Shown here: piece by piece, positions 35,637 to 43,365 of the stretch
Numbering within the stretch: position 1 is the first letter of the stretch
Layout of the letters: every line of letters begins with the position of its first letter
From: Croceimicrobium hydrocarbonivorans
GTDB lineage: Bacteria > Bacteroidota > Bacteroidia > Flavobacteriales > Schleiferiaceae
Assembly (NCBI RefSeq): GCF_014524565.1
Contig: NZ_CP060139.1
Coordinates: forward strand, 806,001 to 870,000
Direction: 5' to 3'
Length of the DNA stretch: 64,000 nt
Notes under the pieces: generated by a model
What the model saw: only the letters and a program-made list of their open reading frames with translations
What the model was told of the DNA's origin: nothing
Database searches by the model: none
Program-made: the position numbers and the translations under genes

Positions 35637-36914
35637 TTAATCCTTTTCCGCCTGATACTTAGACTCCTCCCAAAGTGTAGTCCACACGCCCATTTTCAGA
35701 CCCTCGATCCGAGTCCAAATCGGGCGAACTCTACCCCCATAGGCAGAAATATGATTGTAATCTCCGAAGAAGGCCAAAGGATTAGTGCGGAAGGAATCTT
35801 CACTGATTTGCAGATTGATCCAGGTCTCACCTTGATCGGTGCTGCGGGCTAAATACACGTGGGTATGATTGCCTTCCAAATCACGACGATCATAAAAAAC
35901 AGCATACAGAATATTGCTTACAGGATCTACGCACATCCAGGTGAAAAATTGATCTGCTGATCCGGTATCATCATTTACCCGAATAGCATCCGTCCAAGTA
36001 TCGCCACGATCGTCGGAGCGCATTACCCAAACATCGTAATTGCCTTCGCGATCATCCACCCAGTTTACATATAGGCTTCCAGTGGTATCGCAAATAGTAA
36101 CCGGCATTCCATTGGCCCTTTGCACGCCTGGCACATCAATATCCCAACCTCCGGATTGCTGAGCAATTACCCGATCCTCGGTCCAGCTTTCTCCCGCATC
36201 GCTGCTCTTGGAGAAATATAAATTCCCACGATTACCCCAGGTTACATAGATGGTACCATCTGGCCCAACGGCGGGCACGGCTCCTTCGGTGGTACTGTCA
36301 TTATCCAAACAGTTCCCGGGAATGGTATTTACTTGAATTGCTTCTGACCAGGTTTCTCCGCCATCCAAAGATTTGGAGAATAAAATATTGCTCTCATCCT
36401 TGGGATCTTCGCTGCCATAATTATCAAACTGAGTCCAGGTAATGTATATCGCATTTGTATTAGTATCAACTACCGCCCAATGCTTATCCTGATCTTTGGG
36501 ATGCGCCATTCCGGTAAAGCTTCCATTAGACCAGGTTTGACCACCATCAGTACTTTTCTGAATAACTATCCGATCCAGAATCTCTTCGCTAGACCAGTTC
36601 TCACCGGTAGGATCCGACAAATGCAAATAATAATGATGACCAGCCGTATCCGTAATTAAAACCGGATCCCCCCATACGCCAAAGGAAGAAACCATGGTAT
36701 CTCCAGTCCAAGTTTCACCACCATCGGTACTGTAAAATACCGCATCAAGCACTGCTCCGGCGACAATATTATCTGGGTTTCGAGGATTAATGGAAATACT
36801 AGGCTCACAATAACCCCGACCTCGAAGCAAGCTTCCTTCGCCGATTAAGACATTTTGAGCTGAGAGGGATAAGCCACAAAGACCTATCAATGAACTAAGA
36901 ATTACTTTCTTCAT
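35637..36914 (-). CDS. Exported sialidase-fold Asp-box protein
   Basis: A 425-residue exported protein; signal peptide ends SLSAQ (about residue 19). Six Asp-boxes recur at blade spacing: YSTDGGETW, KSTDGGQTW, KSLDGGETW, KSSDAGESW, RSDDRGDTW and RSTDQGETW. This makes a six-bladed sialidase-like propeller. YCEPSISINPRNPDNIVAG is the usual opening of the non-sialidase secreted group. I cannot identify the Arg triad, so sialidase activity is not claimed. Its ATG at 36914 overlaps the O-methyltransferase stop (ATGA); 36929 is a poorer start inside that gene. Confidence 0.82.
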   Translation of the reverse strand: MKKVILSSLIGLCGLSLSAQNVLIGEGSLLRGRGYCEPSISINPRNPDNIVAGAVLDAVFYSTDGGETWTGDTMVSSFGVWGDPVLITDTAGHHYYLHLSDPTGENWSSEEILDRIVIQKSTDGGQTWSNGSFTGMAHPKDQDKHWAVVDTNTNAIYITWTQFDNYGSEDPKDESNILFSKSLDGGETWSEAIQVNTIPGNCLDNDSTTEGAVPAVGPDGTIYVTWGNRGNLYFSKSSDAGESWTEDRVIAQQSGGWDIDVPGVQRANGMPVTICDTTGSLYVNWVDDREGNYDVWVMRSDDRGDTWTDAIRVNDDTGSADQFFTWMCVDPVSNILYAVFYDRRDLEGNHTHVYLARSTDQGETWINLQISEDSFRTNPLAFFGDYNHISAYGGRVRPIWTRIEGLKMGVWTTLWEESKYQAEKD

Positions 36915-37552
36915 TTTACACGAATACACATGAGTCCATCGCGCAGGGGTAAAAGCAGATTTTCTACCCGATCATCCTCTTGCACGAAGGTATTGAATTC
37001 CAATAAGGCGAGGGTACTTTCATCATTGGGCTGTAAATCCTCAATCACCTTCCCACTCCACAACACATTGTCTGCCAGGATAAAGGCCCCGGACTTCAAG
37101 CTCGGAATTAGGAGCTTGTAATAATCTAAATAGCGAGGTTTATCCGCATCAATAAAGATCAAATCCCAATCTCGTTTCAGGTTTTGGAGTGTATCCAGAG
37201 CATCACCAATATGTAAGTGAATTTGCTCGGCCTTGCCAGCCTCAGTGAAATACTTCTTACACATAGTCTCCAGTTCATCATTGATCTCAAGGGTATGCAG
37301 CTCCCCTCCTTCCTGCAGACCTTCGGCCAGGCATAAGGCTGAATAGCCCGTATAAGTACCTATTTCCAAAATGTATTTCGGTCGGGCCAATTTCGATATC
37401 ATCGCTAAATACCGTCCTTGCAAAGCCCCACTAAGCATGCGTGGCTGCAGGATTTTCAAATGGGTTTCGCGATTTAATTGGGCTAAGAGCTCAGGCTCTG
37501 CATCGTGATGCGCACTGAGGTAGTCTTCTAGTTTGGGATCGAGAAAATGCAT
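36911..37552 (-). CDS. Class I O-methyltransferase (COMT-like)
   Basis: A 213-residue member of the Methyltransf_3 family, relatives of catechol and caffeoyl-CoA O-methyltransferases. Seen: ILEIGTYTGYSALCLAEGL (SAM loop), ELHTLEINDEL, IHLHIGDALDTL, LIFIDADKPRYLDYY (metal site) and ILADNVLWSGKV. It acts in the cytoplasm on a hydroxylated small molecule or possibly tRNA (as TrmR does). A -7 box lies 16 bases before the ATG. It is co-transcribed with the Asp-box gene. Confidence 0.9.
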   Translation of the reverse strand: MHFLDPKLEDYLSAHHDAEPELLAQLNRETHLKILQPRMLSGALQGRYLAMISKLARPKYILEIGTYTGYSALCLAEGLQEGGELHTLEINDELETMCKKYFTEAGKAEQIHLHIGDALDTLQNLKRDWDLIFIDADKPRYLDYYKLLIPSLKSGAFILADNVLWSGKVIEDLQPNDESTLALLEFNTFVQEDDRVENLLLPLRDGLMCIRVK

Positions 37553-37567
37553 AAATCAGAATTGCAT

Positions 37568-37575
37568 CAAAAGTA
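37568..37575 (-). promoter_or_regulatory. Putative -7 box of the O-methyltransferase gene
   Basis: Minus-strand TACTTTTG matches TAnnTTTG. It lies 22 bases from a weaker plus-strand box for the divergent DUF1015 gene, so the two promoters share DNA. Confidence 0.5.
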
Positions 37576-37597
37576 GCTATTAAGTGCGGCGATTCCC

Positions 37598-37605
37598 TAA
37601 TTTCG
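37598..37605 (+). promoter_or_regulatory. Possible -7 box of the DUF1015 gene
   Basis: TAATTTCG differs from TAnnTTTG by one base. It ends five bases before the ATG at 37611, which would imply a nearly leaderless transcript. Confidence 0.3.
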
Positions 37606-37610
37606 CCTCC

Positions 37611-38843
37611 ATGATCACCCTCAAACCTTTTCGCGCTTATCGCCCACCGCGGGATAAGGCTTATTTAGTTGCTACCCGTTCCTACCTGACTTATACAGAA
37701 GAGGAACTGGACGATAAACTGAATAATAACCCTTTCAGTTTTATGCATGTCATAAATCCGAAAGCTGGACGTGCATTGGCCCCAGGAAAAGCCAAGTACG
37801 ACATGGTTCGTGAAGGTTTTGAGCTTTGGTGTGAGGAGGAGATTTTCCTTAAGGATGAGCAGGCCTCCTATTATTTATACAGCCAGGTTAAGGATGGCAA
37901 TGAATACATTGGCCTGATTGCAGCTGTAAGCGTTGAAGATTATTTAGAAGGGCGCATCAAAAAACATGAAAACACCCTCAGTGCCCGTGAGGAAATGTTT
38001 ACCGATTACCTGGAAGAAACCGGCTTTAATGCTGAACCAGTATTGCTCATCTATCATGATGATTTTGAACTAAACCGCCTCTTCGCGCGCTATATCGAAA
38101 CCAGGGCCGAATATGAATTCACCTCTACTGATCGGGTTTTTCATCGCCTTTGGCCCATAACAGACTCCAAAGATCTGGAACTAATTACGGCCGCGTTTGA
38201 GCGTCAAAACTGCCTTTATATTGCAGATGGTCATCATCGTAGTGCCAGTTCTGCTCGTTTGGCAAAGCGCATGCAGGAAAAAGGCAAAACAGTAGGGGCA
38301 CATCAATATTTCATGGCCTTCCTGATTGGGGAAGAGCAAATGAAAATTTACGACTTCAACCGCCTGGTCATTAATGATAGTGGCAAGACCAAAGCTCAGG
38401 TCCTGGCCGAATTGGAACATGGTTTTAATATCGAACCCAAGCATCAGGAAACCTTCCACCCTCAAAAAATCCATGAAATTGGAATGTACATGGATGGGGA
38501 GTGGTTTAAACTGAACCCCAAGATTGGCAGCTTCGACCCCAATGATGCGGTGGGTCACTTGGATGCGGAGATATTAAGTCGCAGCATTCTGGATCCGGTA
38601 TTCCACATTAAAGATCTGAAATCGGATGATCGGGTCGATTTTGTTCCCGGCACCTATGGTTTGGATTATTTGAAGAAGGCGGTAGACAAAGGAGCTTACC
38701 ACCTGGCCTTTAGCTTATTCCCTGTAAGCATCGAGCAGATTAAACAGGTAAGTGATGAAGGTAAAATTATGCCTCCTAAAAGCACCTATATCGAACCTAA
38801 ACTGAGAAGTGGTTTGGTAATTTATCCGATTAACGAGGATTAA
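37611..38843 (+). CDS. DUF1015-family protein
   Basis: A 410-residue cytoplasmic protein of the DUF1015 family (PFAM DUF1015, predicted SpoU/kinase-like in some annotations, function unknown). Seen: ITLKPFRAYRPPRDKAYLVA, NPFSFMHVINP, EYIGLIAAVSVEDYLEGRIKKHE (in parts), and the family hallmark YIADGHHRSASSARLA. The ATG at 37611 begins the conserved N-terminus; 37584 adds nine residues across the promoter region. In other genomes it often lies near serA; here it does not. Its stop shares TTAA with the convergent HupE gene. Confidence 0.85.
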   Translation: MITLKPFRAYRPPRDKAYLVATRSYLTYTEEELDDKLNNNPFSFMHVINPKAGRALAPGKAKYDMVREGFELWCEEEIFLKDEQASYYLYSQVKDGNEYIGLIAAVSVEDYLEGRIKKHENTLSAREEMFTDYLEETGFNAEPVLLIYHDDFELNRLFARYIETRAEYEFTSTDRVFHRLWPITDSKDLELITAAFERQNCLYIADGHHRSASSARLAKRMQEKGKTVGAHQYFMAFLIGEEQMKIYDFNRLVINDSGKTKAQVLAELEHGFNIEPKHQETFHPQKIHEIGMYMDGEWFKLNPKIGSFDPNDAVGHLDAEILSRSILDPVFHIKDLKSDDRVDFVPGTYGLDYLKKAVDKGAYHLAFSLFPVSIEQIKQVSDEGKIMPPKSTYIEPKLRSGLVIYPINED

Positions 38844-39415
38844 AAAGGCCAGTTTTCCAGGCACATAATTAAGGCTAAACCAAAGCCAGCACCCGACACA
38901 AAAAGGTTCCAATCGCGAATTTTCCGATTGAGCATAAAGCTATAAACTCCCATTAGCAAAAGTGTAATAGCCACTAATAAGAGCTGCGCCAATTCAATAC
39001 CCAGATTAAAGGGTAATAGAGCTTGCCAGTAATTGCTATCGCCCATTACTAGCATATCGTAGTAATTGGAAAAGCCCAATCCGTGAATTAAGCCAAAGAC
39101 CCCGGCAATCCAGACTTTGGATTTATTATTCTGATTTTGTCCGGACTTGGTTAAATTATAAAGGGCCGTAAGCAGAATGGTTAATGGAATCAGAAATTCG
39201 ATGATTCCTTTATCAATCTTAATCACATCCAAGGCCCCCAAGCTAAGGGTCAGGGAATGCCCGATTGTAAAGAAGGTTACAGCGGCTACTACTCGTAACC
39301 AATTTCGACTTTGATACACTGCCATTAGCACCACTACAAACAAGATGTGGTCCATAGCCTGAATACTCATGATATGCTCATAACCCAGGCGCAGATAAGT
39401 CGAAAATGTTTGCAT
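38840..39415 (-). CDS. HupE/UreJ-family membrane protein
   Basis: A 191-residue inner-membrane protein with about six helices. IMSIQAMDHILFVVVLMA has the family His (DH), FFTIGHSLTLSLG the second, and FGLIHGLGFSNYY the third. These histidines are thought to bind nickel or another metal. No hydrogenase or urease gene is nearby, so this belongs to the general Bacteroidota HupE_UreJ_2 group. It starts one base after the DUF6702 stop, forming a pair seen repeatedly in the phylum (recollection). Confidence 0.85.
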   Translation of the reverse strand: MQTFSTYLRLGYEHIMSIQAMDHILFVVVLMAVYQSRNWLRVVAAVTFFTIGHSLTLSLGALDVIKIDKGIIEFLIPLTILLTALYNLTKSGQNQNNKSKVWIAGVFGLIHGLGFSNYYDMLVMGDSNYWQALLPFNLGIELAQLLLVAITLLLMGVYSFMLNRKIRDWNLFVSGAGFGLALIMCLENWPF

Positions 39416-39416
39416 A

Positions 39417-39893
39417 CTAAAAGACTAATTTCTTTTCAGATTCCGCAGAAGTGAGGTAGGCCGATCGAAGTTCATCTCCAATTCGAACATTCACAATATT
39501 GCTCTGATCATCAAAGCTATCAAAAAAGACGCTATTGCGAACTACCAATTCTGCTGGCTTTTCAGGGCAAGGGTAGAAAAAGTACAAATAAATCATTTCC
39601 ACCTCAACTTCTTTTCCAAGGTAGTTCTGTTTTAAGGACTTAGGGCCAATCTTCAGATTAAATTCTTGTGAAATATAAGCCGCCACCAAGCTATCCGCAC
39701 TGGGATGCTCATCGGCCTCACCCAATTTCAAAGAATAGGCAAGATCCTTTTCGAGGTGATTTTCCAGGTCTTCCCGAAAAAGCCGAAGGGTGCATTGCAT
39801 TTCTTGATCCTTATACTCCACTTGAGCAATACTCACATGAAAATCATGGCGCGGCAGACAAAGACTAATTAGAACTAAAATTAACTGAGGCAT
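39417..39893 (-). CDS. DUF6702-family exported protein
   Basis: A 158-residue protein from the ATG at 39893; the longer frame to 40091 runs into the pirin gene and has no signal peptide. N-terminal MPQLILVLISLCLPRHDFHV is a short signal sequence followed by the family's HDFHVSIAQVEY pattern; the C-terminal part has YFFYPCPEKPAELVVRNSVFFD (in parts). This matches DUF6702, which regularly accompanies HupE/UreJ proteins. It may deliver or bind a metal outside the inner membrane; inference. Confidence 0.75.
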   Translation of the reverse strand: MPQLILVLISLCLPRHDFHVSIAQVEYKDQEMQCTLRLFREDLENHLEKDLAYSLKLGEADEHPSADSLVAAYISQEFNLKIGPKSLKQNYLGKEVEVEMIYLYFFYPCPEKPAELVVRNSVFFDSFDDQSNIVNVRIGDELRSAYLTSAESEKKLVF

Positions 39894-39960
39894 CTTAGTA
39901 AATTGAACGCCAAAGTAGCAAATCTCCTCAGGAGCGCTAGCTATAATACCCAAATATCGA

Positions 39961-40839
39961 ATGTCGAATACAGACCTAATTATTCCTGAAAGGAGTCGTG
40001 ATATTGGCGACTTCCTGGTTGGCAGACTTTTACCTTTTCGCAAGAAACGAATGGTAGGCCCATTTATCTTCATTGACCATATGGGCCCCACCCAATTAGG
40101 ACCTAATCATTATATGGATGTGGATCAGCATCCCCATATTGGATTGGCAACTTTAACCTTTTTATTGGAGGGCGAGGTAGAACATCGCGACAGCTTGGGG
40201 ACTCAGCAAATAATTCGCCCGGGCTCCGTAAACTGGATGGTAGCCGGATCCGGGGTAAGCCACACCGAAAGAACCCCAGCACATTTGCGCAATGGAAATA
40301 TCTTCACGGTGCATGGCTATCAAATATGGGTGGCTTTGCCTAAGGATCTAGAAAAAGTAGAACCCTCTTTTCATCATTTCGATAGTGATGATTTACCCCA
40401 GTGGCAAGATGGCCCTAATCAATGGAAATTAGTCGCTGGCGAAGCCTTTGGTCGCAAATCACCAGTCCCAGTGCACTCCCCGCTTTTTATGCTGGAGTTA
40501 AACTGTGAAACAGATTCCGAAATCGACCTGCAAGGTCAGCTAAAGGGTGAAATTGGAATTTGCGTGGTAGAAGGTAAAGTATGGGCTTGCGACCAAGAGG
40601 TGGAAGCAGGTAATCTTTTAGTTTCAAAAGATGAAAATGCATGCAAATTGAAGATTGCTGCAAATAGCCATATATTATTCTTCGGTGGTGAAGCCTTCCC
40701 TGAATCTCGCAACATTTATTGGAATTTTGTTTCGAGCGAAACCCAATTAATTGAAGAGGCCAAAGAAAAATGGCAACAGCACGATTGGCCTAAAGTTGAT
40801 GGCGACAGCAGTTATGTTCCTCTCCCTGAAATCTCTTAA
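39961..40839 (+). CDS. Pirin-family protein
   Basis: A 292-residue bicupin. The metal site of the N-terminal cupin is intact: His in DVDQHPHIGLATLTFLLEGEVEHRDSLG (in parts) and Glu/His in SHTERTP. GPFIFIDHMGP and GYQIWVALP are also family signatures. Some bacterial pirins have quercetinase activity; the substrate here is unknown. Divergent from the DUF6702 gene with 67 bases between. Confidence 0.92.
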   Translation: MSNTDLIIPERSRDIGDFLVGRLLPFRKKRMVGPFIFIDHMGPTQLGPNHYMDVDQHPHIGLATLTFLLEGEVEHRDSLGTQQIIRPGSVNWMVAGSGVSHTERTPAHLRNGNIFTVHGYQIWVALPKDLEKVEPSFHHFDSDDLPQWQDGPNQWKLVAGEAFGRKSPVPVHSPLFMLELNCETDSEIDLQGQLKGEIGICVVEGKVWACDQEVEAGNLLVSKDENACKLKIAANSHILFFGGEAFPESRNIYWNFVSSETQLIEEAKEKWQQHDWPKVDGDSSYVPLPEIS

Positions 40840-40851
40840 TCCTACCTGTTT

Positions 40852-41514
40852 ATGAAAATGAAATTATCTCTTCTGCTCTTAAGCCTGATTAGCCTAAATA
40901 GCTGGGCTCAAAATAAAGATGGCTTTAGCCTGGAAATGTTTGGCGGCAGCTTCAGCGTGCAGAACGCCTTTGGTAGCAAATATGATTATCAAGGCATCAA
41001 AGCCTGGACGGGCATTGCCTTTGAAGCGGGAGCCGGAGCAGCCTTTCGGCAAAATGCGGGTCGAAATCAGCAATGGGGATTAAAACTTGGAATTTCGCGC
41101 ATGGCCTTTAGCTATACCGGCAGCGATTATGTGGATGGCAATGGCGACACCCAAATTTACCGTCCTCAAAGTACGCGTCGCATCTATTTCAACTTCACCC
41201 CAATCTATGCTTTTCGCTTAGCAGAAAGCAGCGGTTTCGATTTTGACCTGGAAAGCAGCTTGAGCATAAAACTTCCAATCAATGCCTATTCCTTGAGTTT
41301 GGATGCCGCTCAGAATAATACCGATATCAATGATTTTGACCGCTATTCTTTGGGGGAACTCAGTATTTTCCAAGCTCAAATAGCCCCCACCTTTGTTTGG
41401 GAGACCACTCGACTGGGAGTTTATTTCGCTTATAATTTAAACAGCGGCACTAATTGGGAAAGCATTTCTGGCTGGGGCGCCGGATTGCAAATCAGTTATT
41501 TTATTGAAGACTGA
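40852..41514 (+). CDS. Exported outer-membrane barrel protein
   Basis: A 220-residue protein; the signal peptide ends NSWAQ (about residue 20). Strands such as GFSLEMFGGSFSVQNAFG, QWGLKLGISRMAFSY, RRIYFNFTPIYAFRL, FDFDLESSLSIKLP and LGVYFAYNLNS fit a small barrel (about eight strands). No family name. It starts 12 bases after the pirin gene, and its stop abuts the convergent LysE stop in the palindrome TGATCA. Confidence 0.65.
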   Translation: MKMKLSLLLLSLISLNSWAQNKDGFSLEMFGGSFSVQNAFGSKYDYQGIKAWTGIAFEAGAGAAFRQNAGRNQQWGLKLGISRMAFSYTGSDYVDGNGDTQIYRPQSTRRIYFNFTPIYAFRLAESSGFDFDLESSLSIKLPINAYSLSLDAAQNNTDINDFDRYSLGELSIFQAQIAPTFVWETTRLGVYFAYNLNSGTNWESISGWGAGLQISYFIED

Positions 41515-42153
41515 TCAGAGAAACCAAAGGCCTAAGGCGATAAGAAGAAGGACCACAACTTGCAGCCACTTCATAAAATGACCGAAAGCCGCTTTGGCTA
41601 AATAGCGCTTAAACTGTCCCGCTAAAATGGCCATCAGGCTGAAGATTAAAAAAGCCTGCAGCATAAAGCTTAGGCCCATAAAACTCATTTGCTGAAAAGC
41701 CGGCCAAGGAGCATCAGAATCCACAAATTGAGGTAAAAGTGCCAGGAAGAATAAAGTCACCTTGGGGTTGAGAACATTCATTAAAAAGCCCTTGGCCCAA
41801 GAAGACCAAAATCCGGGAATAAGCGAAGTTCCTTTAGACTTTTCCAGATGAATGGCTTGCGGTTCTTCCCTCCAGGCACCATAGGCCAAGTACACTAAAT
41901 ACAGGGTTCCAGCCAATCGTAAGGCCACGGAAATCTGTGGAAACTCCAAAAGCAATAAAGCCAAGCCACTCGCCGCCAGTAGCGTATGTACCAATACCCC
42001 GGAGGCTAATCCGGCCGATAGACTTATGCCCCTGCGAGAACCCCGACTCAGGCTTTCGGTCAAGACAAAAATATTATCTGGCCCCGGCATAAAAGTGAGG
42101 GCTATGGCAGCACTTAAAAAGGTGAAATATAATTCCCAGTTCACGGTCAGCAA
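41515..42153 (-). CDS. LysE-family amino-acid exporter
   Basis: A 212-residue inner-membrane protein with about six helices. FTFLSAAIALTFMPGPDNIFVLTESLSRG (in parts) carries the PGP(D/N) signature of LysE/RhtB exporters, and GFLMNVLNPKVTLFFLALLPQFV the second one. Likely exports an amino acid or derivative. No ATG is available: the frame begins TTG at 42153 with a GTG at 42144 as alternative, and an in-frame stop lies just upstream. Confidence 0.9.
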   Translation of the reverse strand: MLTVNWELYFTFLSAAIALTFMPGPDNIFVLTESLSRGSRRGISLSAGLASGVLVHTLLAASGLALLLLEFPQISVALRLAGTLYLVYLAYGAWREEPQAIHLEKSKGTSLIPGFWSSWAKGFLMNVLNPKVTLFFLALLPQFVDSDAPWPAFQQMSFMGLSFMLQAFLIFSLMAILAGQFKRYLAKAAFGHFMKWLQVVVLLLIALGLWFL

Positions 42154-42231
42154 GATATACTGCTTTAGGGATTCTATGAAGATTGGCTCGCTGGGATTTG
42201 TAAATTAGCACCAGCCGAATAAACCTGTGTG

Positions 42232-42747
42232 ATGTCCAAAACCCCAAGCACCCCAATTAATTGGTTCGCTCTTTACACCAAGCCCCGCGCCGAAAAAAAA
42301 GTTGCCGAGCGACTTAAAGCAAAAGGTTGTCAGGTTTATGCCCCCACCCAGACTGTAATTAAGCAATGGAGCGATCGCAAGAAGAAGATCGAAGAACCGT
42401 TCTTTAAAAGTTATGTCTTTGTTCAATTTGAGCTTAAGGATAAATTTGAAATCTTGAACACCCCAGGAGTGGTTGCTCAGGTAACCTGGTTGGGAAAAGC
42501 GGCAGAAATTCGGGCCGAAGAAATTGAAGCTATCCAAGAGTTTTTGCAAGCTTACCAAGGAGTTAGCATAGAACAAATTGATTTTGAAGCGGGACAAAAA
42601 CTACGCATTAAACACGGCGAACTGGAAGATGAATACGGAACGGTAGTTCGCCAAAACAAGCATCGGGTGGTGCTCGAAATTGAAAAACTGGGAATGGCTT
42701 TATATGCCGAAGTCCCCAAAAGTCAAGTTGAAAATATTGAAAAATGA
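42232..42747 (+). CDS. Stand-alone NusG-family antiterminator (UpxY/RfaH-like)
   Basis: A 171-residue protein from the ATG at 42232 (a GTG at 42229 precedes it). The NGN domain WFALYTKPRAEKKVAERLKAKG, FFKSYVFVQFEL, and VVAQVTWLGKAAEIR is followed by a KOW-like domain (GQKLRIKHGELEDEYGTVV). It is shorter than housekeeping NusG and matches the UpxY type that binds RNA polymerase and extends long operons. UpxY genes usually head capsule or polysaccharide loci; no such genes occur here. Its stop overlaps the thioredoxin gene by four bases. Confidence 0.85.
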   Translation: MSKTPSTPINWFALYTKPRAEKKVAERLKAKGCQVYAPTQTVIKQWSDRKKKIEEPFFKSYVFVQFELKDKFEILNTPGVVAQVTWLGKAAEIRAEEIEAIQEFLQAYQGVSIEQIDFEAGQKLRIKHGELEDEYGTVVRQNKHRVVLEIEKLGMALYAEVPKSQVENIEK

Positions 42748-43286
42748 AAAAGCTATTTAGTACTCTGTTCATCCTTAGTCTAGCCCTGAACAGCTGGGCC
42801 CAAAATGCTGAGGAATCGCCTAAAATTAATTGGCTCACCATAGAAGAGTTGGAGGAAGCCCAGGCAAAGGAACCGCGCAAAGTGTTTGTTGACCTATATA
42901 CCAGTTGGTGTACTTGGTGCCATAAGATGGATAAGGCCACCTTTCAACACCCAGGCATTGTAGAGTATGTAAATGCAAATTACTATGCCGTGAAGTTCAA
43001 TGCTGAAAGCAAGGACTCCATCTATTTTAAGGGGCATACTTTTAAATATGTGGCTCAAGGCCGTAGAGGCTATAATGAACTGGCCGCCACCTTGGCCAAT
43101 GGTCGTCTTTCCTATCCCACGATCGTGTATTTGGATGAGGAACTCAATGTAATCCAACCGGTACCCGGATATATGGACCCGAAATCATTTGAGCAGGTTA
43201 TCACCTATTTAGCTGGAAATCATTATAAAGAACAGCCTTTCGACCAGTACAAAATGAACTACGAATTGGTCTATTCTCTCAAATAG
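42744..43286 (+). CDS. Periplasmic thioredoxin-like protein
   Basis: A 180-residue protein with signal peptide ending NSWAQ (residue 20) and a thioredoxin fold: VFVDLYTSWCTWCHKMDKATF holds the CxxC active site (C56 and C59), and LSYPTIVYLDEEL has the cis-proline. The family (thioredoxin_7, DsbD-gamma-like) performs disulfide exchange in the periplasm. ATGA overlap with the NusG-like gene suggests coupled translation, an unusual pairing. Confidence 0.88.
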   Translation: MKKLFSTLFILSLALNSWAQNAEESPKINWLTIEELEEAQAKEPRKVFVDLYTSWCTWCHKMDKATFQHPGIVEYVNANYYAVKFNAESKDSIYFKGHTFKYVAQGRRGYNELAATLANGRLSYPTIVYLDEELNVIQPVPGYMDPKSFEQVITYLAGNHYKEQPFDQYKMNYELVYSLK

Positions 43287-43338
43287 AAAGCTCAAGATTT
43301 CAGGCTGGGAAAGCTAGGTAAGAGCGCGGCAATTACCT

Positions 43339-43346
43339 TAACTTTG
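43339..43346 (+). promoter_or_regulatory. Putative -7 box of pheT
   Basis: TAACTTTG matches TAnnTTTG, 20 bases before the pheT ATG. No clear -33 TTTG. Confidence 0.5.
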
Positions 43347-43365
43347 CGCTTTTCAAAATCTCAGC

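Noticed and set aside
38181-38558. A 125-codon frame antisense to the DUF1015 gene
   Set aside because: No start context, signal or family, and it covers the conserved GHHR region of the real gene.
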